The notes: generated from the letters alone by a model not told the origin. Positions 31,480 through 42,758 are shown, counted from the first letter of the stretch. The stretch is DNA of 64,000 nt from Triangularia verruculosa (GCA_033296885.1 MU863990.1:1-64000); one strand, 5' to 3'. A program made the numbers and translations.

Positions 31480-34214
31480 CTAATAATCCATCGGCGCATC
31501 CACCAACGCTACCCCCCTCTGCGCCCCATTACTCCCGCTGCTCTCCCTCTTATTGACATTCTCCTGGTCCCTTGGCGGTGGAGTCTCCGTCCTGTTTGAG
31601 GCGGGTGTCACTCTCCTTCCCGAAGAAAACCTTGCGCCGCTCCTCCCAAGACTGTTTCTCTTCTCCAATACAGCCTCGCTATCCTGCTGAGCTACTTGCT
31701 GCACCTGGGGCACAATCGGCAGAGCACCTCCTAGGAAGTTGCCATCAGCCGGATGGCTCAGACCCATGCTGGCGTCGTCAGGCACCTCCAGGCTCGTCCT
31801 CTTGGGGAGCACGGGGCCCAGGCTCTGCCTCTTGCCGCCGCGGGGCTGTGTTGGGCTCGTAAGACCGGTCGAGATAGGGAAGCGAGTCTCTGGTCCGCCG
31901 ACAGATCGATCACGCGCGTGTCCACGAGGTCCAGGAGCTGGCGAGGTAGCGCGGGATCTGCTTCCCTGGACCTTCTCCAAGAGCACGCGGTTGCGCTCCT
32001 CCATATGGGCTTTGCGGTTGCTTTCGTCGGTGGAAATGGCTCGTGGGCGGCCCTGAGTGGCACGGAGAGACCCAGAGGCGTTGTTGGTGGATAGGCGCTT
32101 GAGTTCATTGAAAATGGCGTCCTTATGGGCAAAGAGATCCCGAACCAAGCGGTAGGCGTGCTTCTCCTCCATGGTGAGCGAGGTTTCGGTACGAGGGCGC
32201 AGCACACAGGGGGCCAAGGAGGTAGCGAGCTTGACGATGTACTCCTCATCTGCAGAGGTCAGATCAATCAAGCGGGTGAAGTGGTTCATGCAGGCATCCA
32301 GCGTGGCGATGTTAGTGAGCCTCAGCTGAGATAGTGTCTGCTGAAGAATGGGCACACGCGCGGCATCGCTGTCGTTGCCAGTAGGCGTAGTATAGATGGT
32401 TCTGATAATTTCATACACATGCGAAGAAACCAAAGAATCTACAGTTCGTTAGCAGGTCAATAGACTAGTTTGAAACCAGGAATACGACATACCTGGAAGC
32501 TCAAGGAGGTAGAGTTTCAGCAGGCTAGCAACGGTAGGAATATCAAAGTCGGCAAACGTTTCCAGCGCGGGAGCCTTGCCATTGTTGACCAAGGCTCTCA
32601 GCTTATGTGTTTGGGTGAGGGGCACCTCGTGCAACCAGACGCCCCTCCGTGCCTCATCGCCCTCGAGATCAGGATAATGGTGATCCAGATAAGTAAGTAG
32701 CGTGGTGACAATAATCGGTACCCGCTTTCTATCAGCTCGGGCGCGGGCCTCGAGGTCCACGCCAAAGGTCTGGTCGTCGACCTTGTTGTAGTAATTCTCG
32801 TATGTCACTACCTTGGGAGCAAAGCTACCGGTCCGGTAGTTCTCCAGAAGATAACGCAGATCGCCAAGCGGCTGTACTGTTTCTTGGAACAGCATCATGT
32901 TGTCAACCGTAGCCTGCAAGCTGGGGATAACATTGCTGATGGTCCCTGAGAAGTCTAGCACCACTGTCTTGATCGCCTTGAGACGATCAAGCTCGCAGCG
33001 CTCGAGGAACTTGAGGTGCAAGAAGATAGCCTCTTCCAGTTCGCACCTCATCTCGTCGAGCTTCAAAACACTGTCCTTGTACTTCTCATCCGCCTCCCTC
33101 GCTTCCCGGCGCATACGCTCAGCTGGCGTCTCATTTGGCCTGGAGGTATTCAGCACATCCCACTTGGCAAGGTATTCAGTAACGGTGCCAACTACTGGCG
33201 AATCCGAACCCTCAGATCCGGAAACAGGGAGCGAGAACGTCCTGGCCACCGACTTCTTTTCTGGCACCCCAGACATCTCAAAAGCCTTGGGGCGCCACTG
33301 ATAATGCATCTTGGAGCTATTGGCGAACGTATTTCCAACATTACCAACCAACCTCAAGAAACCGTGAGTAACCAAGTCCTGACCAATTCTTTCCGCGTAG
33401 CTGACGCTCGAGCTTCCCATGTGCCGTTGAAGATACTCCACAATGTCGGTTCCCGCAGATGTGTTTTGGTATGTGCCCAGAATTGGAACCTTGGTTTCGC
33501 CGATCTTGATCGTGTTGAGCATGTGCTCGAGAATCTTCTTGAGTTTGTCGGGTGTGTAGGTCTCGTCACCGATTTCGTATGGCTCCTCCTCCTCGGCAAT
33601 TTCAGGCTCGACCTTGATTTCAGGGATATTCTGGCCGGTCTTCGGGCTCGTCTCGGGGTCCTGGAATGCGAGTTTGTTCTCCTCCTCCAAGTCTTCGAGC
33701 AACCGGCATTTGTTGAAATATGTGCTTCGGAGTTTCTTGGTGAGCTCAGCCTGCTTGTCGTGTGCCTTGATACGGGACTGCAGCTCGTCTTGCGAATCCT
33801 GTATCCGAGATTCGTGGGCCTCGCACCAGCGCCCGAAAGGGTTCACAACGAGGTCGCGAATGTTCTGTGCAATCTTCTTGTGATTCTTGGCGGCTTCCTC
33901 CATCTCGGTGCGCACGCCTTCGTACGCCTTCCGCACGCTGGCGCCATCGTCGCGGTTGAACCCTCCCTGTACCTTGTCGACAGTTGGGGTGATGTCGGCT
34001 AGCTTGTTACCGTATACCTCTTCGGCCTCGGCGCGCATTCGGGCAATGGTCAGGAGCTGGCGGTTCTCGACGACACCTTGTTGGAGCTTGCCAAACAGGA
34101 CACCCAGTCCTTGAGATCGGTCAGCGCAACCTCCCACTACTTACAACAGTACTGTACATGTATCTAACCTGCGGCGTAGTCATTTGACCAGAAGGAGTCT
34201 GCGAAACCGGGCAT
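31480..34214 (-). CDS. F-BAR/DEP/RhoGAP protein, Rgd2-like
   Basis: Exons 34214-34169, 34109-32493 and 32438-31480; introns of 59 and 54 nt; 873 residues. Such proteins bind curved membrane and regulate Rho-family GTPases (yeast Rgd2: Cdc42, Rho5) at sites of polar growth. Exon 1 encodes MPGFADSFWSNDYAA, and splicing gives AAGLGVLF, the F-BAR start. The F-BAR helices run to about 170, a DEP domain (GTDIVEYLQRH, LVTHGFLRLVG) sits at about 185-285, F-BAR helices resume at about 320-420, and the RhoGAP domain follows at about 470-680. A Ser/Pro/Arg-rich tail ends in VDAPMDY. At the usual arginine-finger position (GIFR in the family) this protein has GVWL, so Leu508 replaces Arg by my alignment; GAP activity may be altered. 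It is divergent from the dipeptidase gene. Confidence 0.9.
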
Positions 34215-34555
34215 CTTTGCGGCAGGCCACCGATTGCGCTTTGTGGTGCGAACTTGGGAGGCGTAGTAGAATTAGAGGTCAACGGCTCGGCCGGGCAAAA
34301 GTCAAAAGTAAACAAAGATTGAAAGGCTGGTCGTGAACTCGTAAAGCCAGTTTCGAGGCTCAGCTCCAGAAGTGGTGGATGCAGGGGAAACGTCAAGGTT
34401 ATGTCTCCAGCGCAATTGAGGCTGAGCGTTCTAGCTTGTACCGTGCAGTTGGGTAGAAATCTTCAGAGGGAAACCCCGTTGGTAGGGCGCCGGAGGGTCG
34501 GGTCTGGAAGGGGCACACACGGACGGGAAGTTCACACCTGAATGGTTAGGGAGTA

Positions 34556-34915
34556 ATGGGATGGGAGAAAGAAGCTGAGGTTGAACAAAAGAGATGGCCA
34601 GCAGCAAAAAAATGTTCTGGATTCCGGCGCAATGATGGAAGCGGCAAGAAGGCAAGTGTCCCGACAACCCCCAGGATGCGGAAACCCAGCGCCATCTCGG
34701 TTTCATTGGCTGGAGCCGCGAAAGCTTTCACTGACGACAAGAGGCCACCGGCGGGGCCTGCCCCTCAACCCCTGCAGCAGATTGTGGTCCACCATGTCCA
34801 CCACCCACCTCGAAACGAGCACCCGGAATTCGTCACTCACCGACTTCTTGAAACGGACAAAGACCCCTACGAGGACACATTCTCAGCTATCGGCGAGGGA
34901 GAGCACAGGCGGTAG
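34556..34915 (+). CDS. Possible small hypothetical protein
   Basis: One uninterrupted frame of 119 residues starting at an ATG. I do not recognise it. The N-terminal half is basic (many Lys/Arg), the middle is Pro-rich, and the C-terminal part is His-rich and then acidic (VVHHVHHPPRNEHPEF, then DKDPYEDTFSAIGEGE). Its second half uses mostly C/G-ending codons, like real genes nearby, which is why it is listed. It lies in the shared promoter region of two conserved divergent genes, which speaks against it. No intron, signal peptide or membrane segment is evident. Confidence 0.2.
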   Translation: MGWEKEAEVEQKRWPAAKKCSGFRRNDGSGKKASVPTTPRMRKPSAISVSLAGAAKAFTDDKRPPAGPAPQPLQQIVVHHVHHPPRNEHPEFVTHRLLETDKDPYEDTFSAIGEGEHRR

Positions 34916-35406
34916 AAGACGTTGAAACTGCTGGTCTCAGAGCCTTCGGAATGATTTTGGCTTTCGGCTCCGGAAGACAAGTGACAAGCATTGATGACGT
35001 AAGGAGGCCGTTTTATTTTAGTAGCAACCACACCTGAGGGGAATAGGGCTGCCAACCAGCCTGGGCAGGGTCCAACTGGACCTCCATGATTGGGACGGTA
35101 TTTGAGATCTACCCTTGACATATGCAGCACAGAAGCCCGAGACTTCCTGAACTTTATGTGTTTGACAGCCAACGGTTGCCGACGGGATGTGCAGAGATGA
35201 GACGGATAACGTCAACCTCGGGACTCTAACAAGAGACAAGGCAATGGATGCATGAAACTGATAGTGCACAGACCCAAGGTCTAACGAGGTCAGAGTATGT
35301 AACATGTGGATGACTTGTAAGGTCTAAGAAGTGCATCTGAACACCTCAATCCGCCAGTGAAGTGTCTAAAAAATGCATATGTAATAATTAATCATGCCGT
35401 CTTGAA

Positions 35407-35414
35407 TATAAAAG
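35407..35414 (+). promoter_or_regulatory. TATA box, dipeptidase promoter
   Basis: TATAAAAG lies 264 nt upstream of the dipeptidase ATG on the same strand. It is the only strong TATA in the region, and would imply a leader of roughly 230 nt. Confidence 0.45.
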
Positions 35415-35670
35415 GGAGTGTTTCTCTAACAAGAGGTTTTCTTTTGGCCCTAAAAATCAGTTACGAAGCTTGGCCGAGACACATTCTTTTAGCGACCCGA
35501 GTCTAAGGATTGCTAGTCCGCGTATCAACCCCCGTCTCCGTCCCCTGACATCCATTTTCAACCCGTATCCAAACAAGTCCGCGTCGCCATTCATGCAGCT
35601 CCGGAGGATCATCAACATCTCCATTTCAGACCAGGAATAACCCCCACCGAGAACTACGGCGTCAGTTCCG

Positions 35671-37201
35671 ATGAAGTCGGACCGATACCCCAAATGGGCC
35701 GAGCTTGAAGCCGGTGACTTCGGCTCCGACTCGCCGTCCCGCCCTCGGAGGTCGGCAAGGGCGAAGAAAGTGACCCTGTGTGTTGTATTCTCATGCCTTT
35801 TGCTCTCCTATCTATTTCTGCCCATTCGCGGCGCCGGCTATATTCCCCGGAAGCCCCATACACCAAAGCCACAGCTGCCACAGAGCATCGAAGAGCGTGT
35901 CAAGCACATTTTGAGCCACACTCCCTTGGTCGGTATGAAGCCCCGAAATTAGCGTCATTCATCTTATGGGTTTGAGAGACTAAAATTCTTATCAGATGGA
36001 CATAATGACCTGGCCATTCTCCTCCGGGCACACTTCAACAACCACATTTACAATGACAATTTCACCAAGCCCTTCACAGAAGGCGGTCTCACAGGTCATG
36101 TCGATATTCCCCGTCTCAGGGATGGCATGAACGGCGGTGCCTTTTGGAGTGTATTCTGGCCCTGTCCTTCCAATGGCTCTAACTTTTCAGACTCCAACTA
36201 CGGTTCCAGTCAGTGTCTCACTAAACCTTTGGGCTGAGCTCATGCTAACGCACATCACAGTCGTAGCATCAACCCTCTCTCAAATCGACCTCCTCCACCG
36301 TCTCTCACACTCCTACCCAGACACCTTCTCCCCCATCAGCAACATCACCTCTTCCTCCGCCCTCCATTCCTTCCACCACAACCACGAGCTCATCTCCCCC
36401 CTCGGCATCGAAGGCCTCCACCAAATCGCCAACTCCCCCTCCATCCTCAGACAATACCACTCCCTCGGAGTCCGCTACGCAACCCTAACCCATAACTGCC
36501 CCAACAAATTCGCTGATTCCGCCCTCGACACTCCGTCGGATGACCCAAGAAAGATCCGTATCGCGCCACCCGTTCACCACGGCTTATCCGTGCCACATGG
36601 CGTCGATCTCATCAAGGAGATGAACAGGATCGGTATGATCATCGACTTATCCCACACCTCAGTCGACACCATGCTCGACGTCCTAGGCGGGAACCCAGAC
36701 AAGACAGCGGGGAGCAAGGCACCGGTGATGTTCAGCCATTCATCTGCGTATGAAGTCTGCCCTCACCCGAGAAACGTCCCCGATCAAGTGCTGGACTTGG
36801 TGAAAAGAAATGGCGGGGTGGTGATGGTGAACTTTGCGCCTGATTTCATCAGCTGCACTTCTGCCGGGGAGGGGAAGCTTCCGGATTTTGACGAGGAAAA
36901 TGCGACGCTGGAGCAGGTGGTGAGGCACGTGAGGTATATCGGGGAAAGGATCGGGTGGGAGCATGTAGGGTTTGGGAGTGACTTTGATGGCATTGAGACT
37001 GTGCCAAAGGGGCTGGAGGATGTGAGTAAGTATCCTGATTTGGTTGGGAAGTTGCTTGAGGAGGGGGTTGGTGATGAGTATGTGAAGAAGGTGGTCGGTG
37101 GGAATGTGCTGAGGGTATGGGCGGAGGTGGAGAGGGTTGCGAAGGAGATGCAGGAGAGGGGGGAGCCGGTTATGGAGGATGAACTGCATAGCTTGTGGTA
37201 A
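35671..37201 (+). CDS. Membrane dipeptidase (peptidase family M19)
   Basis: Exons 35671-35932, 35996-36208 and 36261-37201; introns of 63 and 52 nt; 471 residues. Renal-dipeptidase-type enzymes hydrolyse dipeptides with two zinc ions. A short basic cytosolic N-terminus precedes one membrane helix at about 34-51, so it is probably a type II membrane protein facing the lumen or vacuole. Metal and active-site elements are all present: DGHNDL created at the first splice (His90, Asp92), the bridging Glu in GIEGLHQI, IIDLSHTS, VMFSHSSA, HPRNVPD and GFGSDFDGI. Exon 2 encodes GGLTGHVDIPRL and GGAFWSVFWPCP, typical of the family. The second donor is GTCAGT. It ends 210 nt before the convergent uS13m gene. 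The sense strand shifts from C-rich (exon 3 start) to G-rich (3' end). Confidence 0.93.
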
Positions 37202-37411
37202 TTTTTGATGGTTGTTTTTCTTCTTATTTTTTGTTTATTGTTTGTTGTATTGTACAGTATAAACACAGATTCGTTTTCCTTTTTGGGAGCCGGGCGTTCC
37301 TTTTATTCCAGCACCTCCCCCGATATAAACCTCTAAACGCCACGCCAATGGTTCTTTCCCCTCTCTTCTCTGCTCAAGATCACAAAACACTACCCAACCA
37401 GCACAAGCACT

Positions 37412-37882
37412 CTACCCCTTGCGCTCGACTCTGTTGAGCTTGATGGCGGTCATGTTCTGGTTCCTGGTACGTTGGCCGCGTACGGGCAGGTTCATGGCGT
37501 GTCGTCTGCCGCGGTATGTTCCCATATCACGTAACCGTTTGATGTTATCCTGGATAATCTTTCGCGCATCGCTTTCTATCACCATTGTCGATAATTCGGC
37601 TGTCAGGGCTGTGACGGTCTTGGGCGACAGTGTGCCAATCTTGGCTCTGGGGTGGATGGAGTGCTTCGCCATGATGCGAGTCGCTGTCTGAGGGCCGAGG
37701 GCGTAGAAGTGTTGGAGAGCTTTCTGTAGACGACAAGGTTAGAAAGGGCCCTTCGATGGAGGGGCAGAAGATGGCGCACCTGGACAAGCTTGGCCTCGTG
37801 GAAATTGACACCGAATAGGGACACCTGAGCATCATGATTAGCATATTGTAAGCTGGAGAGATATATTAAGGGTTCATGCCAT
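37412..37882 (-). CDS. sws2: Mitochondrial small-subunit ribosomal protein uS13m
   Basis: Exons 37882-37880 (the ATG alone), 37824-37780 and 37723-37412; introns of 55 and 56 nt; 119 residues. The mitochondrial S13 contacts the decoding-side head of the small subunit. Family hallmarks: VSLFGVNFHEAKLV at the start, FYALGPQTATRIMAKHSIHPRAK, the LSTMVIESDARK helix and the basic C-terminus YRGRRHAMNLPVRGQRTRNQN. The model needs an exon consisting only of ATG followed by an intron starting with GC (ATG|GCATGA, TGCTAAT branch, CTCAG acceptor). No in-frame ATG exists before VSLFG in the second exon, and the yeast protein likewise starts with Met-Val. A non-AUG start at the GUG (37824) is the alternative. 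It diverges from the METTL25-like gene. Confidence 0.87.
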
Positions 37883-38219
37883 CTTGAAGAATGCGGGCTG
37901 CTAGCCTCAACTCGCCTTTCTTGTTGCTAGCAATCGTGGGCCAGGGCCAATGTCGTCGCAGACAAGGTCCCAACTTGAGTTTGGGATGCGACCGGGTCCT
38001 GCCGATGAAAATCCGGCGGACGTTGGACAGCTGGCAGCAGTCGGCACACCCTGGCACTTTGGTACTTGAGCGTGCAGGTGGGGCTGCCACGGCTGCAAGC
38101 CAAGCAGGGGTCTTACCCAAATTGAATTTACAACCAAAATTCATTCGCCGAGTCGAATATCAGAGCATCACAAACACCACTCACCACTCGTTATTTTTTC
38201 CACACGTCATGCTCACATC
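37883..38219. other. Short divergent promoter (uS13m / METTL25-like)
   Basis: 337 nt shared by two divergent genes. No TATA box or recognised element; no gene. Confidence 0.5.
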
Positions 38220-40001
38220 ATGAGCAAATTTCAGTCACGGCCGGAGAGGGACCTCCCCTACTCGGAAGAATTTTCATCTGCCGAGGAATACATCGAAAGT
38301 CTGTTGGACTTCTCCAATAACTCGGCCACCTTTCGCTTTCTATGCGGTGGTGTTCACATTTTGGATTTCTTCACCACTGAACCCGGCGTGTTCGTTGCAG
38401 CAGTGCCTCAAGAATGGCAGGCCTTTCTCTTGGAGAACGAGCCAATGGCTCTTCTCAATTTTCTCATGCGGGACGACCTGTCGTCTCTTACGCCCAACAA
38501 TGGCCCCGGCTCACCTCCCGAGTCGCTTGTTCAGTATGTCAAGGACATCAGAAAACTTTCATTGAGGCGGTCATTTCAGCCCAGCAAGCCCAGACTTCCC
38601 GTATTGCCCAGATCGGTAGCCCTTGGCATGAAGACCAAGAAGGTTCATGAAGTCACCCATTTTGCCGGGTATATCGACAGACTTGCAGAGGACATCGCAG
38701 AGACCCGTGGCAAGGGCTTGACTCACTTCGTAGACTTTGGGTCTGGCCAGAACTATCTGGGACGCACTCTGGCAAGCCCGCCTTACAATAAGCACATTGT
38801 GGCAGTGGAGAGCAAAGAAGCCAACATGGCTGGCGCCAAGGATCTCGATATTTTGTCAGGCCTTGCAGAGAAGGAGAAGCGAGTTCGAAACAAGAAGCTT
38901 TACCACCGGATCTTGGCGGCTACGGACCCATCCGAGCACAACAACGAGGAGGCCCTGAAGCGGGTTGCTAGAGAGCTTGGTGTGACAGATGATGAGTTTG
39001 CCACGATAGATCTCAGATCGCGCAAGGAGATGCAAGCCACGTATACGGTCGAGGAAGGGAAGGGAACCATCGAGTATGTTGTTGGGCGTTTGGAGCATGC
39101 TGACCTTACTGGGGTCCTCGCGCAATTGCGAGGTTGCGAGGAGGAGGTCGACCAAGACAAGCTCGCCATGATGGCTGTGTCCATCCACTCTTGCGGAAAC
39201 CTTTCGCATTATGGCATTCGCTCAATGGTCTTGAACTCATGTATTCATGCAGTGGCCATAGTTGGCTGCTGTTACAACTTGATGACAGAAAAATTAGGCC
39301 CTCCGACATTCAAGCCACCATTCAGTCGACCAAGCCTGCAACCCATCAACGCTCGGGTTGCTCGAGAAGCAGAGAGGCGAGACCCTCAGGGCTTCCCTAT
39401 GAGTGAGCGGGTGTCCACCTACAATGGTGACGGCATCCGATTGAACATCACGGCCCGTATGATGGCGTGTCAAGCTCCCCAGAACTGGACGGAGCAGGAA
39501 AGCAATGGCTTCTTTACCCGCCACTTTTATCGTGCGGTCCTTCAGAGGATATTTTTGGACAGGGGTGTCATCTCGCGGATCTACCATGGCGAGGAAACGG
39601 ACAAGAGCCCGTTCAACACAAGCACCAACCCGGTAGTCATCGGATCCTTGCGCAAGCAGTGCTATACTTCATTCGCTGCCTATGTCCGCGGGGCGATTGC
39701 GAAGCTGACCACCAACTCAGAGTTCAGCCAATACAACGAGGTTATTGCAGAGAAGATGGGGAACATCACAGACGAGGATATTGCTCGATATGAGGACGAG
39801 TTCCGAGACCGGAAGCGAGAGCTCAGCGCCGTATGGAGCCTGATGGCCTTCAGCGCATGCGTCGTTGAATCTTTGATTGTTACTGACCGCTATCTTTTCC
39901 TGCGCGAGCACTCCGATATCGTCCAAGATTGTTGGGTTGAGACGGTTTTCGACTACCGCGAGAGCCCTCGAAACCTGGTGGTCGTCGGTATCAAAAGATA
40001 A
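38220..40001 (+). CDS. METTL25/RRNAD1-like methyltransferase-domain protein
   Basis: Single exon, 593 residues. I recognise the METTL25/METTL25B (RRNAD1) family, SAM-binding proteins whose eukaryotic substrates are poorly defined. The SAM motif I is THFVDFGSGQNYLGRTLA at about 167-184, followed by an acidic strand end (IVAVESKEANMAGA). SIHSCGNLSHYGIRSM and VAIVGCCYNLMTEKLG near 320-360 are the family's second signature. The C-terminal part has RHFYRAVLQRIFLDRG and a final FDYRESPRNLVVVGIKR typical of a late beta-strand of the fold. No organelle signal or membrane segment is evident. The ATG at 38220 is the first in frame. Role (RNA or protein methylation) cannot be read from sequence. Confidence 0.77.
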   Translation: MSKFQSRPERDLPYSEEFSSAEEYIESLLDFSNNSATFRFLCGGVHILDFFTTEPGVFVAAVPQEWQAFLLENEPMALLNFLMRDDLSSLTPNNGPGSPPESLVQYVKDIRKLSLRRSFQPSKPRLPVLPRSVALGMKTKKVHEVTHFAGYIDRLAEDIAETRGKGLTHFVDFGSGQNYLGRTLASPPYNKHIVAVESKEANMAGAKDLDILSGLAEKEKRVRNKKLYHRILAATDPSEHNNEEALKRVARELGVTDDEFATIDLRSRKEMQATYTVEEGKGTIEYVVGRLEHADLTGVLAQLRGCEEEVDQDKLAMMAVSIHSCGNLSHYGIRSMVLNSCIHAVAIVGCCYNLMTEKLGPPTFKPPFSRPSLQPINARVAREAERRDPQGFPMSERVSTYNGDGIRLNITARMMACQAPQNWTEQESNGFFTRHFYRAVLQRIFLDRGVISRIYHGEETDKSPFNTSTNPVVIGSLRKQCYTSFAAYVRGAIAKLTTNSEFSQYNEVIAEKMGNITDEDIARYEDEFRDRKRELSAVWSLMAFSACVVESLIVTDRYLFLREHSDIVQDCWVETVFDYRESPRNLVVVGIKR

Positions 40002-40240
40002 GAAAGCTTTGGGCATCGGTCAATGCGCAAGTGTCTCATTGCTTCTTGTGTGTGGTGATCGGCTGGTGGCCCTTGGCATCTGCCGCCATGAGCAACTGGC
40101 ACATTTCAGACGGTTCGCTGAGTTTCTGACTGCGGCTAGCCGTCGACAATATCGATTCACTCGGGCCGAGGCTCGAATGGCCAGCCGAATATTGTCCAAC
40201 CCCACCACCAAACCTTTTCGCCCACAAGCCTAGATTCGAC

Positions 40241-40547
40241 ATGTCAGATCAGGAAAACCAGCAGAATCGTGATGAACCACTCCCGTACCTCAATAGCGCC
40301 GAAGGGAAGACGCCCCCGCCTTTTACCATCGCTTATCACACCTAGGGCGCATTCCTTGAACCTGCGTCGTGCAGTTCGGTTCAAACAGATTGAGGCCGTG
40401 GCGTTAGTGTTCATGCTGGTCGTCGAGATCATTGGACCAGGTTCTCGCCGGCCTTTTCTGCCCGGCTTCGAGCCAGGTCCAGATCTCAACATGTCTCATG
40501 GGCATTGGCGCCATATCCACGGCGATCACATACACCACAATAGCTGA
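40241..40547 (+). CDS. Candidate small membrane protein, two exons, unknown
   Basis: Model: exons 40241-40284 and 40346-40547 with a 61-nt intron (GTACCT...CACCTAG), 81 residues. It starts MSDQENQQNRDEPLP in a decent ATG context, continues through a basic stretch (LNLRRAVRFKQIEA) into one hydrophobic helix (VALVFMLVVEII), and ends His-rich (HWRHIHGDHIHHNS). Both exons use mostly C/G-ending codons, and the join is exactly in frame. I recognise no family. It begins 239 nt after the METTL25-like stop. Against it: the weak donor, the lack of homology and the short length. Confidence 0.3.
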
Positions 40548-42689
40548 AACTTCCCGTCGCTGAAGCCCGAGATGCTCAAGCAAGTATGTGCTGGCAATCG
40601 GGGCTATTGTTGGGAGAGGCAAGGTGACGCCAGAACCGACTCAACCCCGCCCCATAATGTCTGGTGCATCGTGGTATTCTCCCCACGTACTTCATATCCG
40701 GCAACTACCGATTCGGACAGGCCGAGCTGTAGGATTGGGTTCTCTTGGCCATCACCAAGCTGCCGGCAGCGCAGAATAACGGGACCTGAGGGTTTTGAGT
40801 ATTATCAACGGGTATTATAGCAACAGAGCTTCACTCGTCCCCCTTTCTCGATCTCTACACGCGGGTGTTCATATGCCACGACACGGGAGGGCTGATCGAC
40901 AGCGCGGGGAAAGCTGCAGCTCCCACACCCCGGAGTCCTTGTGCATCAGGAACAAGATTCTTTTTGAAAGCTCGCCGAGGTGTGTGTCCTGTGTTTCTCC
41001 TTGGTCAATTTACTCCGAGTCTCAGTCGATCTGCCCCAGCCAGCTTCCACCCCCTCTTTCTTCTTCTTGGCGCTTGGACATGGCTTGGTGTAAGTTGACC
41101 GGTCATAACGAGAGTGCCTCAAGTTGCACCACATTGTGCTCATCTCTCGCAACAAACACATGGCCAGCCATCAGCTTCCCAACGACAGTGAAGGTCAGTG
41201 CTGTGTGGCGGTGGTACGGTCTGTGACTGGAGAATAGTAGTTGCCGGATGTTGAGTGCGGGGCAATGGAACTTGGCAACGCAGCAACTTGAGCCTTCACC
41301 ACCAGCATGACGGATGACGGACGCGATCTGGGCGGAGGCGCTATCCGCGGGTGCCCACTTTGTGAACCCCTTCCCCTTCTATTCCCTGGTGGTCCTCGAT
41401 GGTATCGATGTGCGTGCTTGGGAAGGTGTCTGATCTCTGGATCATGATCTTTCGAGTGAGAGACCTCGGAGGAGCATCCGAACCCTGTCTCATTGAGCGG
41501 CACTCCTGCGCAAGGCGAAGGTCGGCAAAAAGAGAAGCTTCTCGCTTGCAGCTTGGAAGGTCGTCCGCTCGCAAACCCCCACGTCGACGGTCCACCGCTG
41601 CACGCAAGTTGCATGCAGAGGGGCCCCAGGAAGGTGACAGGTCGCAATCCCTTTGGACTCTTGGGATTGCTCTGGCGGATCACTTTGCGATCGGGTCAGG
41701 TCATGGGAAAAGACCAAGGCGTATCTTCCCTTCGCCCCAAGCTGTCCCGAGTGGACCTTTTGGCGTCAGAGTTCGGTTTCCGATCAGACAACACACATGG
41801 CTCTATGGAGTTCCATAGCTCATTTCAATGTGGCCCCATTGATGTCGATCCCTTCTTATCTCGACCCATCCAGAGTATGTCTTCCTGTGTCGTGGCTGAA
41901 AATTCCATACCGTCATGCTACACCTTCAATGCAGGTGAGAACCTTTATGGCTGTGGCTTTTAGGGTGGAGAAACAGGGACAGCTCAGGAGAACAAAAATA
42001 AATGACGGCCCAGTTACATTGGATGCTCTTCGCTTCGGGCCAGCAGAGCGACCAACGGGAATCCTGATTCCATACCTTCTTCGTCCACATGTGAACCCCC
42101 TGAGACAGGTGCAGAGAAGTACAGAAACAGAAGAAAAGATACTGCGTCGTGCGTCACTGTTGCACCAGGAGCGTGCATACATCACACAAGCTCGCCCCTC
42201 CCGGCTCTGGCGCGGCACGCATGCATTCGACCTCAACATAGGTACACGGTCATATGTTGTGATGTGATATTTCGCCCCGATTTGCCATTTGTCGTCGTTT
42301 TTGGGTTTCATTAGTTGTAAGCCAAGTCTTTTTGTTTTCGGACTCTGATATAAGAAGCTGGTCTTATCCCCCACCTTCGTGGGGTTGTTGGCCATCTGGT
42401 GGAGTCATCCCGTCTTATACATCATCTACCTGGTACGGGGTACGGCACTCGTCGAACCTGGAAAGTTTAAGCTCAACATACTCCATTCTGTTCACCTTGC
42501 AAATCTCTTCGATTCTTTGTTTTTCTTATCAGTGCCAGTCTCGACCAAAGAACAAAGAACACTGATCACAGCCCCCTCCTCGACAGCTGCTCACAACCCC
42601 GCCGCTTGGTCCTTCCGATTCGCCTAGCGCCGATCCATTGGTATCTCAACGGTTGAGTCAACGGTGCACCCACTCTCTCTTATCAATCT

Positions 42690-42695
42690 TATAAA
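42690..42695 (+). promoter_or_regulatory. TATA box of the CASTOR-like gene
   Basis: TATAAA lies 69 nt upstream of the ATG at 42759, in a normal core-promoter position for a short leader. Confidence 0.55.
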
Positions 42696-42758
42696 TCTGG
42701 GAATTACCTGGGGCGGGAGAATTATTTGGTTCAAGGGCGATCACCCGAAAGCAGACCC

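Larger units (their letters stand above)
34215..35670. other. Divergent intergenic region (RhoGAP / dipeptidase)
   Basis: A 1.46-kb region upstream of both genes. It holds a plus-strand TATA box at 35407-35414 and one open frame of 119 codons (34556-34915, +) with fair codon composition but no known domain, described as a separate low-confidence entry. Confidence 0.45.
40002..42758. other. Intergenic, 2.8 kb
   Basis: Between the METTL25-like and CASTOR-like genes. It includes one candidate two-exon small gene at 40241-40547 and a TATA box at 42690, both listed. Overlapping open frames at 41195-41683 (-) and 41653-42267 (+) have no ATG-anchored coherent product or family features. I see no RNA gene or repeat. 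Confidence 0.45.

Noticed and set aside
41653..42267. 204-codon plus-strand open frame
   Set aside because: It has no ATG at its start, no family resemblance, and overlaps an equally long antisense frame.
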